Assembly (NCBI GenBank): GCA_949825025.1
Contig: OX463778.1
Span: 2,308,501-2,372,500, forward strand
DNA: 64,000 nucleotides
From: Siphlonurus alternatus
Taxonomy: Eukaryota > Arthropoda > Insecta > Ephemeroptera > Siphlonuridae
Direction of reading: 5' to 3'
Below are positions 24,501-34,600 of this stretch, in pieces. Numbering within the stretch: position 1 is the first letter of the stretch; every line of letters starts with the position of its first letter. Under the pieces are notes generated by a model. It searched no databases, was not told the DNA's origin, and saw only the letters and a list, made by a program, of their open reading frames with translations. Made by a program: the position numbers and the translations under genes.

Positions 24501-27500
24501 ATTTATTTAGAGGCCATTAGCAAAAAACCTGATAAAAAAATAGAAAAAAAAAGTGTTAAATGGATGCAAATTTATTTTTCGTGCATCCGTGGATGCGCAT
24601 CCGGATGCATTCATTTTTTCCTGTGCATCTGGGATGCACGGATGCGGATGCAAGCCCATTTTTGCGCATCCGTGTGCATCTTGCATCCGCATCCGATCCC
24701 TGTAATTTTTATGATTTTCAAATAATAATTAATTAATTATAAAAGAAGGGTGTAGCAAATATGTAGGTCGAGCGTGGCGCAGTGCATTGATTCGACCGGT
24801 TCTCGTTAGAGCACCGAAGTCAGGCTGCGTCGCGCGTGGTTAGTACTTGGATGGGTGACCGTTTTAAGTGCAAATTACGCTACTCGGTAAACTCTTCTCT
24901 CTTTCCACCCAGTGCAGTGATGCACTTGTGTGTGGTTTCCCAGGCTTTGGACATCACTTTGGTCCATTGATAAAAAGTAGAGGTGTCCGTCCTGACTGAG
25001 GTTTTCCATGATTCCTTATTCAGTCTCACCTCAGTAAATGCTGGGATGCGTAACAAGCCATGGGCCGCCATCCTTTTCCTACTTCATCCCTACCCATTAC
25101 CCCGCCGCGAGCTGTAAGCTCTTAGGGGTGTGTCCTTGTATTAAAAAAAAAAAAAAAAATGAAAAAAAAATAATAAAATAAAGAAGAAGCAATTTTTTAA
25201 TCAAACCCCCGTATTTGGTTATATTTTACTTCTATTTATTAATTAATCTAATAACATACTACTTTGAATCCCCGAACCCTAACTTAACGTAAGCATTTCG
25301 CGGGCTCTTCTGGAACGGGGGCGGCCACGGCCTTAAAGTAAAGTGCTCGCCAGAAAAAAAAAGTTGAGTTAGTATTTTCTAAAAATAGTTCAAGTAGTCC
25401 TCCATATCAAACCAAAATTCAAAAAATTCTATCTCAAATAGGTTTGCCAGAAAAAAATTCCAAAGTCAGAGTGAACGCGTTGCTTAACATGGGGCCTTAC
25501 CTGACAAAAACCCTCGAATATCTCAAAAAAATACACCGTTAGATGGTATGAAAAAAATATAGTGATGTTCTATGACCCAAGCTTTAACCAAAAACCAATT
25601 AAAAAAATTCTCTCGAATCCATTTTTCCGTAAAAAAATAAAAAAAATCTATCATGTTAATTCCCATAAGATTTTTTATTATTTTTTTACGGAAAAATGGA
25701 TTTGAGGGATTTTTTTTTTTAATCGGTTTTTGGTTAAAGCTTGGGTCATAGAACATTACTATATTTTTTTCATACCATCTAATGGTGTATTTTTTCGAGA
25801 CATTCGAGGGTTTTTGTCAGGTAAGGCCCCATGTTAAGCAACGCGTTCACTCTGATTTTGGAATTTTTTTCTTGCAAACCTATTTGAGATAAATTTTTTT
25901 GAATTTTGGTTTGATATGGAGGACTAATTGAACAATTTTTAGAAAATACTAACTCAACGTTTTTTCTGGCGCGCACTTTACTTTAATTGCAATTCTTCCC
26001 GGAATTTACCTGTGACTGAGGGAAACGTGGAAACCTCAGACAGGATGGTTGCTAGAGCTTTTGTCAATGAATCGGAAGTGCAATGGTCCAAAGCCAGGGG
26101 AACCACATAGTGGAAAAGCGCAATGATTTACCCCTGGGTGGATAATGCATTTTTTGTTGAAAATGGTCACTCATCCAACTGCTAACCACGCTCGGCGTTG
26201 CTTGACTTCAGTGATCTGACGAGACCTGGTCAAGCGCACTGCTGTTATTTTTGTGTAGATAAACTTTTTTTGAACCTACAATACCCACTTAATGAGTATA
26301 TTATTTTAATTTATAATTGAAGTGCATGTTGTACATTGGTATATAAAGAATTATATTGCGTAATAATGTTCAAAAGCGCTAGTAATTTATTATCTTACAA
26401 AGCATAATTGTTATAAATTATAATGCTACCGTTAAGAAGCACAACAATTAAGCTTCAATTTCAAGTGATGATTATTTTACGCAATTATTATTTTGTATAA
26501 TATTATTTTTTATGTAGATTAAAATCCAGTTGCTCAATATAATAAAATAGTAATTTAATTGTTTACTTATTTTATAATGTTAAATTTAAAAAATCCTGAA
26601 TTTGAGTCTGGCAAAAGCGGATAACTGGTGGAAAAAAAGCTAATTGCAGTCTGGCAAAACCGGCCAAGTGGCTACAAATTCCTGAATCTGAGTCTGGCAA
26701 AATCGGCTATCTGGCTAATTTTGGGACATTTTATTTTTTCCTGAATTAATTATTAATTGTATTGAATTTCTAATTTCACTACAAGCTACATTCGTAATTA
26801 AGTGATACCACAAAAAAAAATCATAAAAATCAGTAAAAAAACAAATAATTTATGAATTTATAAACGCTCAAAAAAGTGTTTTTTGGCTCTCCTGTAAAGT
26901 TTCTAAAAAGCCAGTTGACCGGTTTTGCCAGATGACTACCGATATGATATTAAAATTGATGCATTGTTTGCCATTTTCTTTTAGTAATTTCTTTCTGAAG
27001 TTGAGTAATGAACTGTCTGAAAATGTCAGGTGTACCACAAGACTTCTCACCTTGTCAATGATCTGGATGAAGTTGACGGTGACAGTACAACTCTGCAAGT
27101 TGGTGTGCCTGCTTGAGTTGTGAATCAACAATGCAACTTTCTTGGTACGAATCTTACTAGCACGGTAGCCAAACACAAACAAGATTGAGTCAAGAACGTT
27201 GCTTTTTCCACTTCCGTTTGGGCCAATTACAGCACTCATACCCTGAAATTTACAATCATATTAGTTATTACTGTTATTAGTATAATACACTTAAAATTAT
27301 TTAAAAAAAATGGACTTCATTCAGTCCTATATTGTACCACATGAATGCTCAGAACTATATTACGGTATACCTTGAAGAAAGGACCAATCGTGTGTGTCCC
27401 ATAGAAGCTCTTGAAGTTGTTGACAACAATGGTCTTGGCTATCAGTCGTGGCCCCTTGTTGTCGAAGGAGCAGGTTGAAGGCGGAGGGGGTGGGATGTAA

Positions 27501-27685
27501 ATGTCTTGGAACTTTAGTGCTCCCTCTTCGAGATTGTCCGGGGCATTTTCATCATCCTCCCGTAAAGACACGTCTAGATCTGAAGTGTCCTTGCCATTAG
27601 CCTCCGCTCCATCTTCCGACTCTTCTCTCGCAGCCTCTGACGCTTTGCGACGTTTCTTACCGCCATGGGCCTCCTTCCCCACCAT
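10285..27685 (-). CDS. SMC4: SMC4, condensin ATPase subunit (complete, 20 coding exons, 1,538 aa)
   Basis: Coding exons (minus strand): 27685-27371, 27242-27051, 23460-23281, 23165-23061, 22659-22468, 22210-22077, 21712-21562, 19450-19229, 19032-18911, 18683-18359, 16832-16526, 16257-16016, 15662-15536, 14905-14716, 14279-14135, 13621-13448, 13287-13096, 12289-12057, 11653-11470, 11169-10285. All junctions are GT-AG and the phases agree (4,617 nt). Motifs: N-terminal NNFKSFYGTHTIGPF; Walker A GPNGSGKSN (residues 112-120); Q-loop GRFLILQGEVEQIALMKPKG (about 224-243); coiled coil; hinge (about 590-770) with TITGGGH; second coiled coil; signature KLSGGEKTLSSLAL (1196-1209); Walker B YMMDEIDAALD (1222-1232). 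RFLILQGEVEQIA and the GGTITGGG hinge separate SMC4 from SMC1-3. SMC4 pairs with SMC2 in condensins I and II to compact mitotic chromosomes. Oddity: ~250 residues follow the head, against a short tail in the human 1,288-aa protein. Confidence 0.97.
10288..11030 (-). other. SMC4 C-terminal extension: disordered, S/TP- and acidic-repeat tail
   Basis: The tail carries five spaced copies of a (P/L)PSDES-like motif: PPSDESFDSP (10691-10720), SPDEESSEYES (about 10535-10570), PPSDESFSSS (about 10470-10500), PPDESSSDEE (about 10370-10398) and LPSDDEEEES (about 10291-10322). Basic S/TP sites alternate with them: PTPPRKNKR, ESPKPKRKS, TPKTPTR, EKTPLKKK, SSPTKP. By analogy with other condensin subunits these look like CDK sites and CK2-type acidic clusters. 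Confidence 0.8.
12532..12593. repeat. (TA)n microsatellite in an SMC4 intron
   Basis: About 30 uninterrupted TA units between SMC4 coding exons 17 and 18. Confidence 0.9.
14342..14643. mobile_element. MITE of the GTGACGTCA-core family, copy B (degenerate)
   Basis: GGATACAGGGTGCAAAGTTATGC at left pairs with ATAACTTTACACTCTTTATCC at right; GAGGTAGATATTCTATTGTC matches the end of the other copies. The arms have diverged and the central CRE is lost. Intron 14 of SMC4. Confidence 0.7.
15061..15318. repeat. Inverted repeat in SMC4 intron 13
   Basis: GATATATTGCTAAAAAGAAAGAGATAG near the left pairs with CTATCTCTTTCTTTTTATCAATATAT at the right, and AACAACAACAAG with CTTGTTGTTGTT. The ~150-bp unpaired centre shows nothing recognisable. 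Possibly an eroded MITE. Confidence 0.55.
17363..18036. mobile_element. MITE of the GTGACGTCA-core family, copy C, carrying a nested insertion
   Basis: The ends TGGAGTATTGTCCTCAAT and TTGAGAACAATACTACA match copy D at 58687-59016. The arm sequence TTATTGAAAGTCC...GTGACGTCACG is clear. The continuity of the outer element is broken by the second palindrome at 17530-17882. Intron 10 of SMC4. Confidence 0.85.
17530..17882. mobile_element. Nested foldback with AGGAGGGGAACCGCTTCAG ends
   Basis: The arms AGGAGGGGAACCGCTTCAGC and reverse complement are near-perfect for ~160 bp and include CACCACCCTCCTCCTTC and AAAATTGGGGC(A/T)TATGACGT. It interrupts the 17363-18036 MITE close to its centre, so it arrived later. 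Confidence 0.85.
19533..20264. mobile_element. Foldback of the TTAAGGTAGAGATAA family, with nested insertion
   Basis: The ends TTAAGGTAGAGATAATACGC and reverse complement enclose AACGAGCTAGTTTTCGAGTT arms and the ATGTTAAATTAGTCAACTTT core shared with elements at 39059, 42594 and 46785. It lies in SMC4 intron 7. The insertion at 19814-20186 splits its right arm. Confidence 0.85.
19814..20186. mobile_element. Nested TTAA-flanked element with AGGGACA ends
   Basis: It starts TTAAAGGGACAGGGGAC and ends GCATTGTCCCTTTAA, so both edges are TTAA plus an AGGGACA inverted repeat. The interior is GC-richer and non-coding (no transposase frame). TTAA targets are typical of piggyBac, but the termini are not the canonical CCYT, so the class is unsure. 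Confidence 0.7.
20677..21313. mobile_element. Non-autonomous hAT element with dense GGATGC arrays, copy 1
   Basis: The element begins CAGGGATCGGATGC and ends GCATCCGGTCCCTG, and is flanked by the exact 8-bp duplication GTGTTAAG (20669-20676 and 21314-21321), diagnostic of hAT. Dozens of GGATGC/GCATCC hexamers lie in two clusters (20689-20910, 21049-21310) around a single-copy centre. No transposase frame. SMC4 intron 7. Confidence 0.92.
21322..21442. mobile_element. Short MITE with TTTCTTTACAAGAAAA arms
   Basis: TATACAATTTTTCTTTACAAG at left pairs with CTTGTAAGGAAAAATTGTATA at right around CAACTCCATTTGTTTGTA. A relative is at 54703-54828. It abuts the hAT duplication at 21314-21321. Confidence 0.7.
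24150..24702. mobile_element. GGATGC-array hAT element, copy 2 (opposite orientation)
   Basis: The ends CAGGGACCGGATGC and CATCCGATCCCTG and the shared centre (TTGCAATTTTAAACGACAAGTGG, AGGCCATTAGCAAAAAACC) make it an inverted copy of 20677-21313. The flanks show no exact 8-bp duplication. Confidence 0.9.
24766..25158 (+). mobile_element. 5S-rRNA-derived SINE, copy 1
   Basis: The head resembles 5S rRNA: GGTTCTCGTTAGAGCACCGAAG, then CGTGGTTAGTACTTGGATGGGTGACCG, covering the internal Pol III promoter region. A ~270-bp body and a poly(A)-rich tail follow. It is not a functional 5S gene: the 3' 5S sequence is replaced by SINE body. 5S-headed SINEs form the SINE3 class. Confidence 0.85.
25262..26260 (-). 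mobile_element. 5S-rRNA-derived SINE, copy 2, interrupted by a foldback
   Basis: On the minus strand the 5S-like head is at about 26170-26240 (plus: CCACGCTCGGCGTTGCTTGACTTCAGTGATCTGACGAGA). The body runs to AACCCTAACTTAACG near 25262. The foldback at 25333-25986 splits the body; the uninterrupted relative at 53758-54085 shows the intact arrangement. Confidence 0.8.
25333..25986. mobile_element. Foldback element with TTAAAGTAAAGTG ends inside a SINE
   Basis: The ends TTAAAGTAAAGTG / CACTTTACTTTAA bound ~320-bp arms, including AAAAAATTCTATCTCAAATAGG, AACGCGTTGCTTAACATGGG and GACAAAAACCCTCGA. The centre is a second palindrome around TTAATTCCCATAA. Distantly related to 40820-41450. Confidence 0.88.
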
Positions 27686-28404
27686 GATTGATTACCAGTT
27701 GGGCTGTTAAACATAAAAATGGTGTTACCACATTGAAATCCTTTTCAATCTTTTCAGCAGGGGTGTAACTACAGAACAGAGGGAACAGACGAGGCCTATA
27801 GGAAGCCAAAGAAGGGACCAGGGTAAGATTGGTCCCTCTTCTTTCCGAATGCCACTCCACGGTGCAGGGGCAACTATCATACCAACCAGTTCCCGGGTTT
27901 GAGGTTATGCTACTGCTATTCATTGCCTAGTTAGGTTCTAATTTGTGGATCTCTACTACAGAACACAAAAAATAAAATTATTCTCATACTGTAGACTGAT
28001 GAGATTGAAGCAGGCTTCGCTCTTGTGGCTCCCTACTCCAGTATGCAGCAATCACCAAGCTTATTTGAGGACTTAAACAAGATCAAGGGTATGCATATTG
28101 CATTCGGTGTGTATATTTTATTTAAATAATTTATGCAAGTATGCACAATCAGAGGTTTAATATGATATTATGATATGCATGTTATGATGCACAATGGAAA
28201 AGTCCGAAAAATAAAAAAAAGATTAGCAGCCATACAATATAACGAACAATCATTAAAATAAACTACATAAAAAATACATAAATGCATTTCTGCTTTCTTA
28301 TAGCGTAATTTGTTTATAATTACCTGTGGTATTTACAGTTTAGGCGACAAAATCTACAAATTAATGAAAATCCGTTGTAGAGCCGACATGACAGAACAGC
28401 CGTT

Positions 28405-28413
28405 GGCGCGAAA
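28405..28413. promoter_or_regulatory. E2F-like site GGCGCGAAA
   Basis: GGCGCGAAA, preceded by TT, matches the E2F half-site consensus. It lies ~80 bp upstream of the putative SMC4 leader exon donor. Condensin genes are cell-cycle regulated in animals, so an E2F site fits, but one site is weak evidence alone. Confidence 0.5.
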
Positions 28414-28577
28414 AATATGTTCAATATGTTCATTCATTTGTCCTGATATTTGAAATAAGCTGCACCTCTGCAAACAAAATATGCGCAAATAATAAATTTT
28501 ACAGAAATTATAACTTCTGCGCACGTTTTGAAAAAAAAATCATAACTAAACGTTATTTACAGAGTTTGTATTTTTTG

Positions 28578-28585
28578 TGACGTCA
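28578..28585. promoter_or_regulatory. CRE-type palindrome TGACGTCA upstream of RRP1
   Basis: A full consensus CRE/ATF site ~90 bp upstream of the RRP1 ATG, in TTTTTTGTGACGTCATT. The same string occurs in several MITEs in this window. Confidence 0.5.
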
Positions 28586-28674
28586 TTACAGCTGCTCATG
28601 CTAGAGGACCAGCGTGGAGCGTGGTGCATAGTTTCGTTTATGTAAATAGTTTTTTGAGTTTTTGCTGAAAGGTT

Positions 28675-31600
28675 ATGGTCATTTTAGACATGAAGAAGGC
28701 TGGAGAAAAGATGGAAGGACGTGATAAAGTCGTTCTAATGGCTCAGGAAATCACCTTTGCCAAAGCTCTGGCTGGCAACGATCTGCGTCAACGGGATCGC
28801 GCTCTTCGGAAACTTCGCAAGTGGCTGCAAAATCGAGCTCAACCCAACCAGCCTTCACGTTAGTTGTGTTTTGTTAATCTAAAAATGATGAATGGGTTAG
28901 ATACTTTAGCTATCAATGATAAAAGCCTATCCAAATATACAGTTGGTATTGTCATACTGTATGAATATGTATGCATGCAAACGCGGTCAGCCGGTCAACT
29001 CCACAAACCGCGGGCTGGGTCTGCCACAAGCATGGAGCGCCAAGAAGGCGTGGACAACAGAATTTGCATATTATATATTATAATCGGTTATAATTCAGTG
29101 TGCATATGATATGCAGTCATAGACAATTCAAATCTTTTGAATTGCTCTCATCCGGTGGCGTAGCCAAGAAAAATATTCGAAAAGGGTTTCTTTTCTGTCG
29201 GGGGAGGGGGGAAGGGAAAAAGGTAGACCCACCCACATCCCATGTGTTTTGCCCTAAACTACAACCAAGATTTTGGAGGAAAGGAATTGACACACTACAG
29301 TACGTAGCTACGTACCTCTCAATTGAGGCGAATGCTGCGGAGAGCAATACATTTAATATGTATCATACTCTCCACGATTGCTTGCTTGAAAAATTAAAGG
29401 CCTTATGAACCTTTGCACAATATTAAGTACACGGTAAGTTTTGCTTTAGTATGATTCGGCTGCATAAAATTTTTTGTTTCAGCAGCACAAATATCAGAGA
29501 TAATAGCCGATGACAAGGAACCTGTGAGGTCACTCACGCTCATTCAGCGGGGACAATATAGGGAAATCCCTGCAAAAGATAGGTTCACTCCCTCTGCAAC
29601 CACGGCCACAATTTGACTTCTGTAATTTTGAAACTTACCAGGACAGTCTTGATAGTATTTTTCAAATAGACTGAAAGATTTTTTTGATGACATTCATACA
29701 AACCGAGTTATTGCGGTAGAAAGAGGAGCGAAAATGTTGTACTGTATAGGAAAACAATGTTAAATTTTTGGCTTATCCTGCTACCCCAATAACTCAGTCT
29801 GTACACACGCCACCAAAAAAATTTGTTCAGTCTATTTGACAAATACTATGAAGACTGTCCTGGTAAAGTTTCAAAATTCCAGAATTAAAATTGTGTCCGT
29901 GGTTGCAGCGGGAGTGAACCTATCTTTTGCAGGGATTTCTCTATATTGTCACCGCTGAATGAGCGTGAGTGACGTCACAGGTGCTTCTTCATCGGCTATT
30001 ATCTCTGATATTTGTGCTACTGAAACCAAAAAAATTGTGCAGCCGAATCACACTGAAGCAAAGCTAACCGTGTACTTAATACTGTGAAAAGTTTCATAAG
30101 GCCTTTAAGACAAGGTGCTTTTTTTCTTCATTTCTTAGGTTTGTTATATGTCATTGTTGCAGTGAAAGTTTCAACTAACATTACTGACATTCATCAATTT
30201 GTTGGCAATAAAATGTTAATGTGATAGCAAATGTTGCTGTGGCACCACAGACACACTCAACTGTCAACTTTTCTCTGAATTTTCCCATAACTCTCATGTA
30301 GCTTCAGCAGCAGTAAAGGGGCATTTCCATGGAGCGATGTCGAGCGAGGCTTGGCGGCGCGAGAAAAGCGCACTTGCTTCAATCTCGTATGGTAGCCATG
30401 TTGGCAAAAAAACGCTCCCCGCAAGGCGAGGAAATTCCGAGCCTCTGATTGGCTATGGCACGCGATTTTCTCGCTTTCCACGCTCCATGGAAATGCCCCT
30501 TACCTCAACTTCTAACATATTTAATTCTTTTCCTGTTCTAATTGTTAAATAACATTGTTACAGCATTTACAAGGGATGACATGATGAGAATTTGGAAAGG
30601 CTTGTTTTTCTCTATGTACATGTCTGACAAGCCTCTTATTCAAGTAAGTTAAATAATGTTTTTCCTGGTGAGCATGAAATATATTTTTTTTAAATTACTG
30701 TATTTTGTTTCTGCATTTATATTATTAAAAACAAACAATTTGCTGATTGAAAAGTTTGAAGAACAGCAACTGAAATACTCTATCATTTATAATTTTGCAT
30801 CATTTCGGTTAGTCATATGTTGTGACGTTGTGTTTCTTTCTGCAGGAAGAGTTAGCGGAGAACATCAGCAGTCTTATGCATTGCTTTAGCAAGCACTCGG
30901 TGGCGCTCACGTTTGTGGAGGCGTTCTTCCTCACCATGCGTGCAGACTGGGCTCTTATCGACACCTTTAGGATCAACAAATTCCAGATGGTGAGTGAAGA
31001 CCTGGGACTTAATAAGGGGCATTCACAAAGTCTTAAGGCCACATTTAGGGCTCGATAATTTAAGACCAGAAATTTTGGGTCTAAAAAGCATGCCTAAAAT
31101 CGAGCTTTAAATTATCGAGCCCTAAATGTGGCCTTAGGGCTTTGTGAATGCCCCCTAATATTTTAGCTTTTGTAAGAATTGTAGCTTCAAAATAAACAAA
31201 ATTATAACCATAACAACAGAAGCCATCAAGTCTAAGTAAGCTTTTGTCCTGCAATTCTTCATTTCTTGGAAAACTTAACTCTGATCTGGTGATTGAGTAA
31301 TGTTACAAATTAACGTATCAAATCACTAAAGAGAAGGCTATTTAAATGTAAAGCACATAATAACCCAGTTTAAGTAATTTCATGTACTACTAAGCATTAG
31401 ATTGGTTCACTGTAAGACTTCAGCAATGCTCTACTAGCACTGATTGCCCTCTTGTTGCAGTTTGTACGTCGCATGCTGCGCCAGGCCTTGATCCTGGTGG
31501 CAAACAAGAAGTGGACCTCGGCCCCTCAGCTGGCAGAGGTGCTGTGGAGCTCAGTTCTCTCAGGTTAGTTTTCTGTGTAAATAAGAAGGAAATCTAAAAT

Positions 31601-34600
31601 AGCAACAATTTTACTGATATTACACTTCTCAAAATGCTGTTTCATTGAAGTATTTCAAGAAATATGTTTTTTTTTTATTGTAAAGAGTAGAGAGCGGAAA
31701 AAAGTCATTTCAACTTTTTTGTGCAAATGAGGACTATTTTGTTGTCATTTAGGATGTCCACCGATCTCCGGAAGTGGATTAAGATTAGCCTATAAAAAAA
31801 ATGACTACAGTATTTAGACTATTTTTTGTTTTTGCAACTATTTTGGCAAAATGTGACTTTTTTGTGACTTTTTGACACTTCTTAGTGCATTTCAGCTATT
31901 TTCTTCAAATCGTCAATAAAAACTACTAAAGAAATATAGTAAAAAAAATAAAACTCACAAACACAGAATTTTAAACACAGATTTTTTTTTTTTTTTTTAC
32001 AATGCATGCTATCAATGGATGTACATCTTTTAAAACTATTAAATTTTTTTTTATTGATAATACTTTTAAAATGCCTATTTTCTGCCTTTTCTAAAAAAAG
32101 TGATTTTTTGTAGACTATTCCAAAAAAAAAAGGCAACTTTTTTTAAGACTATCCCTTTTCAAAAAAAAAAAAAAAAAAAATGTTGACTTTTTAGGCGCCT
32201 ATTTTTGAAAAAGTGATTTTTTTCCTCTCTCTAGTAAAGAGAGATATTTGATTGTAATAAAAATGAATTTTAAATAAGATAGAGCCAAGATCGTGTGTTG
32301 ACTTTTTTGCAGCGGAGGGAGACAAGCCACCACCACTGGGACTGGGCATGCACCTCTGTGAGATTTTCCTGGAGGAGGTGGCAAAGGTGGGTGCAACATT
32401 ATTTCTTTTCTAGATTGTCAGATTGACAGAGCCTTATGCTATTTGCATAATCACTAACTTAGATGGCTTCATTGCAATATTTGTTTATTTTGTTGCATAA
32501 AAAAATTGAATTTAGGAAACAACGGAAAGAAAATGCAGTTCACTTTTGACCTTATTCCTCTGTAGCATGGATATAGCTGCCTGCAAATTTCATAGATTTT
32601 AAATTTAGGAATGCATGCTTTACATTCCTTATTATCAAGCTTATAAACATTCTAATTAGATCATATATGAGATAACATAATTACATATCAAGAAGAAGTA
32701 AGTATACAACAATATACTGTAATATTGCCTTGGATCATTGTTGAACCTATCAAGTGCTTCATTACTGTCTCTCCAATGCTTGCCAGGTGAGTGGAAGCCA
32801 AGGCATCAGCCAGAAGGGGCTGTCTGCGTTGCTGAGAGTGTTCGCCCGCTGCTTGGCTTCCAAGGCGGGAGATGCAAGGCTGCGCACCACGGTCAGCTCG
32901 GAAGTGTTTGGACACCTCATTCGTCAGAGTGACGCCGGCATCGAGCACCAGGAGAAGCTACAAGCTTGGCAGCAGGTGAGTTCTATGCCTGGGGACTGTA
33001 AACTTTGAAGTAGGAACATATGGCTGTCTGTAGTTGAGTTGTCATTAAAAATCCTTATGTGTGTATAAAACATTTTTAAAACTTTAAAATAATTCATTTT
33101 TTATAATTTATTTTACTAGGATATACTGTATTGTAATTAATAAAGTATGTAACACACTGATCTGATTTAAGGTTGATTCATAGATCATCATAAAATAAAA
33201 TAAAATAAGACTGTCTATTTCAAAAACGTCTCTTTGACTTTCTGATAAAGTCTAGCTTTAAGGTGTTGTGAATATACGTACATGAGTAGCTCTTATCGAA
33301 AAGTCAAAGAGCTGGTTTTGAAGCTGACAGTCTCAAATAAAAACATGCTATTCTTAGATTGTACCTTTGTTTATTTAGATGGGGTGTCCAGCCATCCCCC
33401 TAGAGCAGCTGCAGAGAGTGGAGCAGCCTGACAGTGATGTGGAAGAGGGGGGAGAACAGGAGAACCAAGAGATGGAGGAGGAGGAAGAGGAAAAGCAGGA
33501 GAGGGTGCTGGACCCCCGAGCAGGCCAACTTGACGTCGAGCTGCCTCAGATTCCCTTTGATCCCATCCAGGTGGCAGCACTGATCAACAAATTTATTGGC
33601 GAGCCAGGCACAAACGCCAAGGCCAGACGCAGACTCAAGCATGTTGCACAGAAGTGAGACGTTCTTACTATTTACATATTTATTTACTTTAAAAAATTGC
33701 AGATAATTTTGCCAGTAGTACAGCTGGCTTAATTTTTTCAATTGTTTTTTATCTCCTCCAGCAAGGCTACATTGTTCAATTGTGTGTCAGGTTCGAGCAG
33801 CTGGCACGCGGCAAGTACCCCCTGGGATTCAAGGTGCCCGTGACGCAGGACGACGGAGCAACCCTGCAGTGGCAGATGGAGGATGAGGTGGAGGACGCAG
33901 CCGAGGAGCTGCAGAGGTTCGAGCAGCAGCTGCAAGAGGAGGAGATGGAGATGGGTGTCGCCTCCTCAAACACTGCACGCAGGCTCAAGCAGAACCAGGT
34001 AGGGTCACTTCAATGTTACAATATATCAAAATTGCAAAATTTATGAAGGCAAGGTTAACATACTATCAATTCCAGAAGTTGTTTGATTGCATATACTTTT
34101 TTTTCTTCTATCCCCACACTACTGTCATGTCTGTAATGGTCTATTTTTTATGCTTCATCGGTGACCAAATACCTTACCTTATATGGTCATATAACGATGC
34201 CTGCCCCTCCACGGTTTACCTATTCTCCCACCTGTCTTACCCCTCCTAGTTAGAATCCGCGCCAGCCAGCGCCAATTACCGCCTGACAACCTAACCTGAC
34301 ACTTCTACCGCTATTCATACAGTACTTTATTATAATTTATATCATACTTGTGTTATATAAAATATACACCAATCTTACCAGAATATACGCATGTGTGATT
34401 TCGTATACAGGTTATACCCTTCCCCTAATTAGTCTTTTACATAATCTGAGACTCAATTAGTTAGAAGCAGCATCAAACATAACAACTACATACAGTGTTT
34501 ACTAGTCCATTTGTTAGAATTTTTATCAGGAAATCATAATATGTTAATTTTTTTCCCTCTATTGTACAGTACTGTATACAGTAAAATTTAATTTTCACAC

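Larger units (their letters stand above)
23733..26945. mobile_element. 3.2-kb terminal-inverted-repeat transposon with TCTGGCAAAACCGG subterminal repeats
   Basis: The left end ATATCGGTAGTCATCTGGCA and the right end (reverse complement of 26911-26945) form a 35-bp inverted repeat with one mismatch. TCTGGCAAAA(C/G)CGGACAAGTGG recurs near both ends (23930, 23973, 24015; 26608, 26650, 26692). No transposase was found. The interior is filled by later insertions: a GGATGC hAT (24150-24702), two 5S SINEs, and a foldback inside the second SINE. All lie in SMC4 intron 2. Confidence 0.8.
27704..28674. promoter_or_regulatory. SMC4-RRP1 divergent promoter region
   Basis: The start codons face away from each other, 989 bp apart. 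SMC4 probably has a non-coding first exon: a splice acceptor at 27704-27705 (minus AG) precedes its ATG by 18 nt, and a good donor CAG|GTAATT sits at 28323-28322. An E2F-like site and a CRE lie at the two ends. A two-codon ATG-TAA uORF occurs at 28639 in the likely RRP1 leader. Transcription starts are inferred. Confidence 0.6.

Noticed and set aside
24781..24872. Functional 5S rRNA gene
   Set aside because: Only the 5'/central part resembles 5S; the 3' part is replaced by SINE body and there is a poly(A) tail, so it is a SINE head.
32786..32797. GTGAGT at the start of RRP1 exon 6 as a splice donor
   Set aside because: The frame VSGSQGISQK continues the conserved protein and the preceding CCAG is a good acceptor; no upstream exon would end here.
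33763..33790. Alternative RRP1 exon 8 acceptor at 33762
   Set aside because: Using it shifts the frame away from FEQLARGKYPLGFKV; the TCAG at 33787-33790 keeps the frame.
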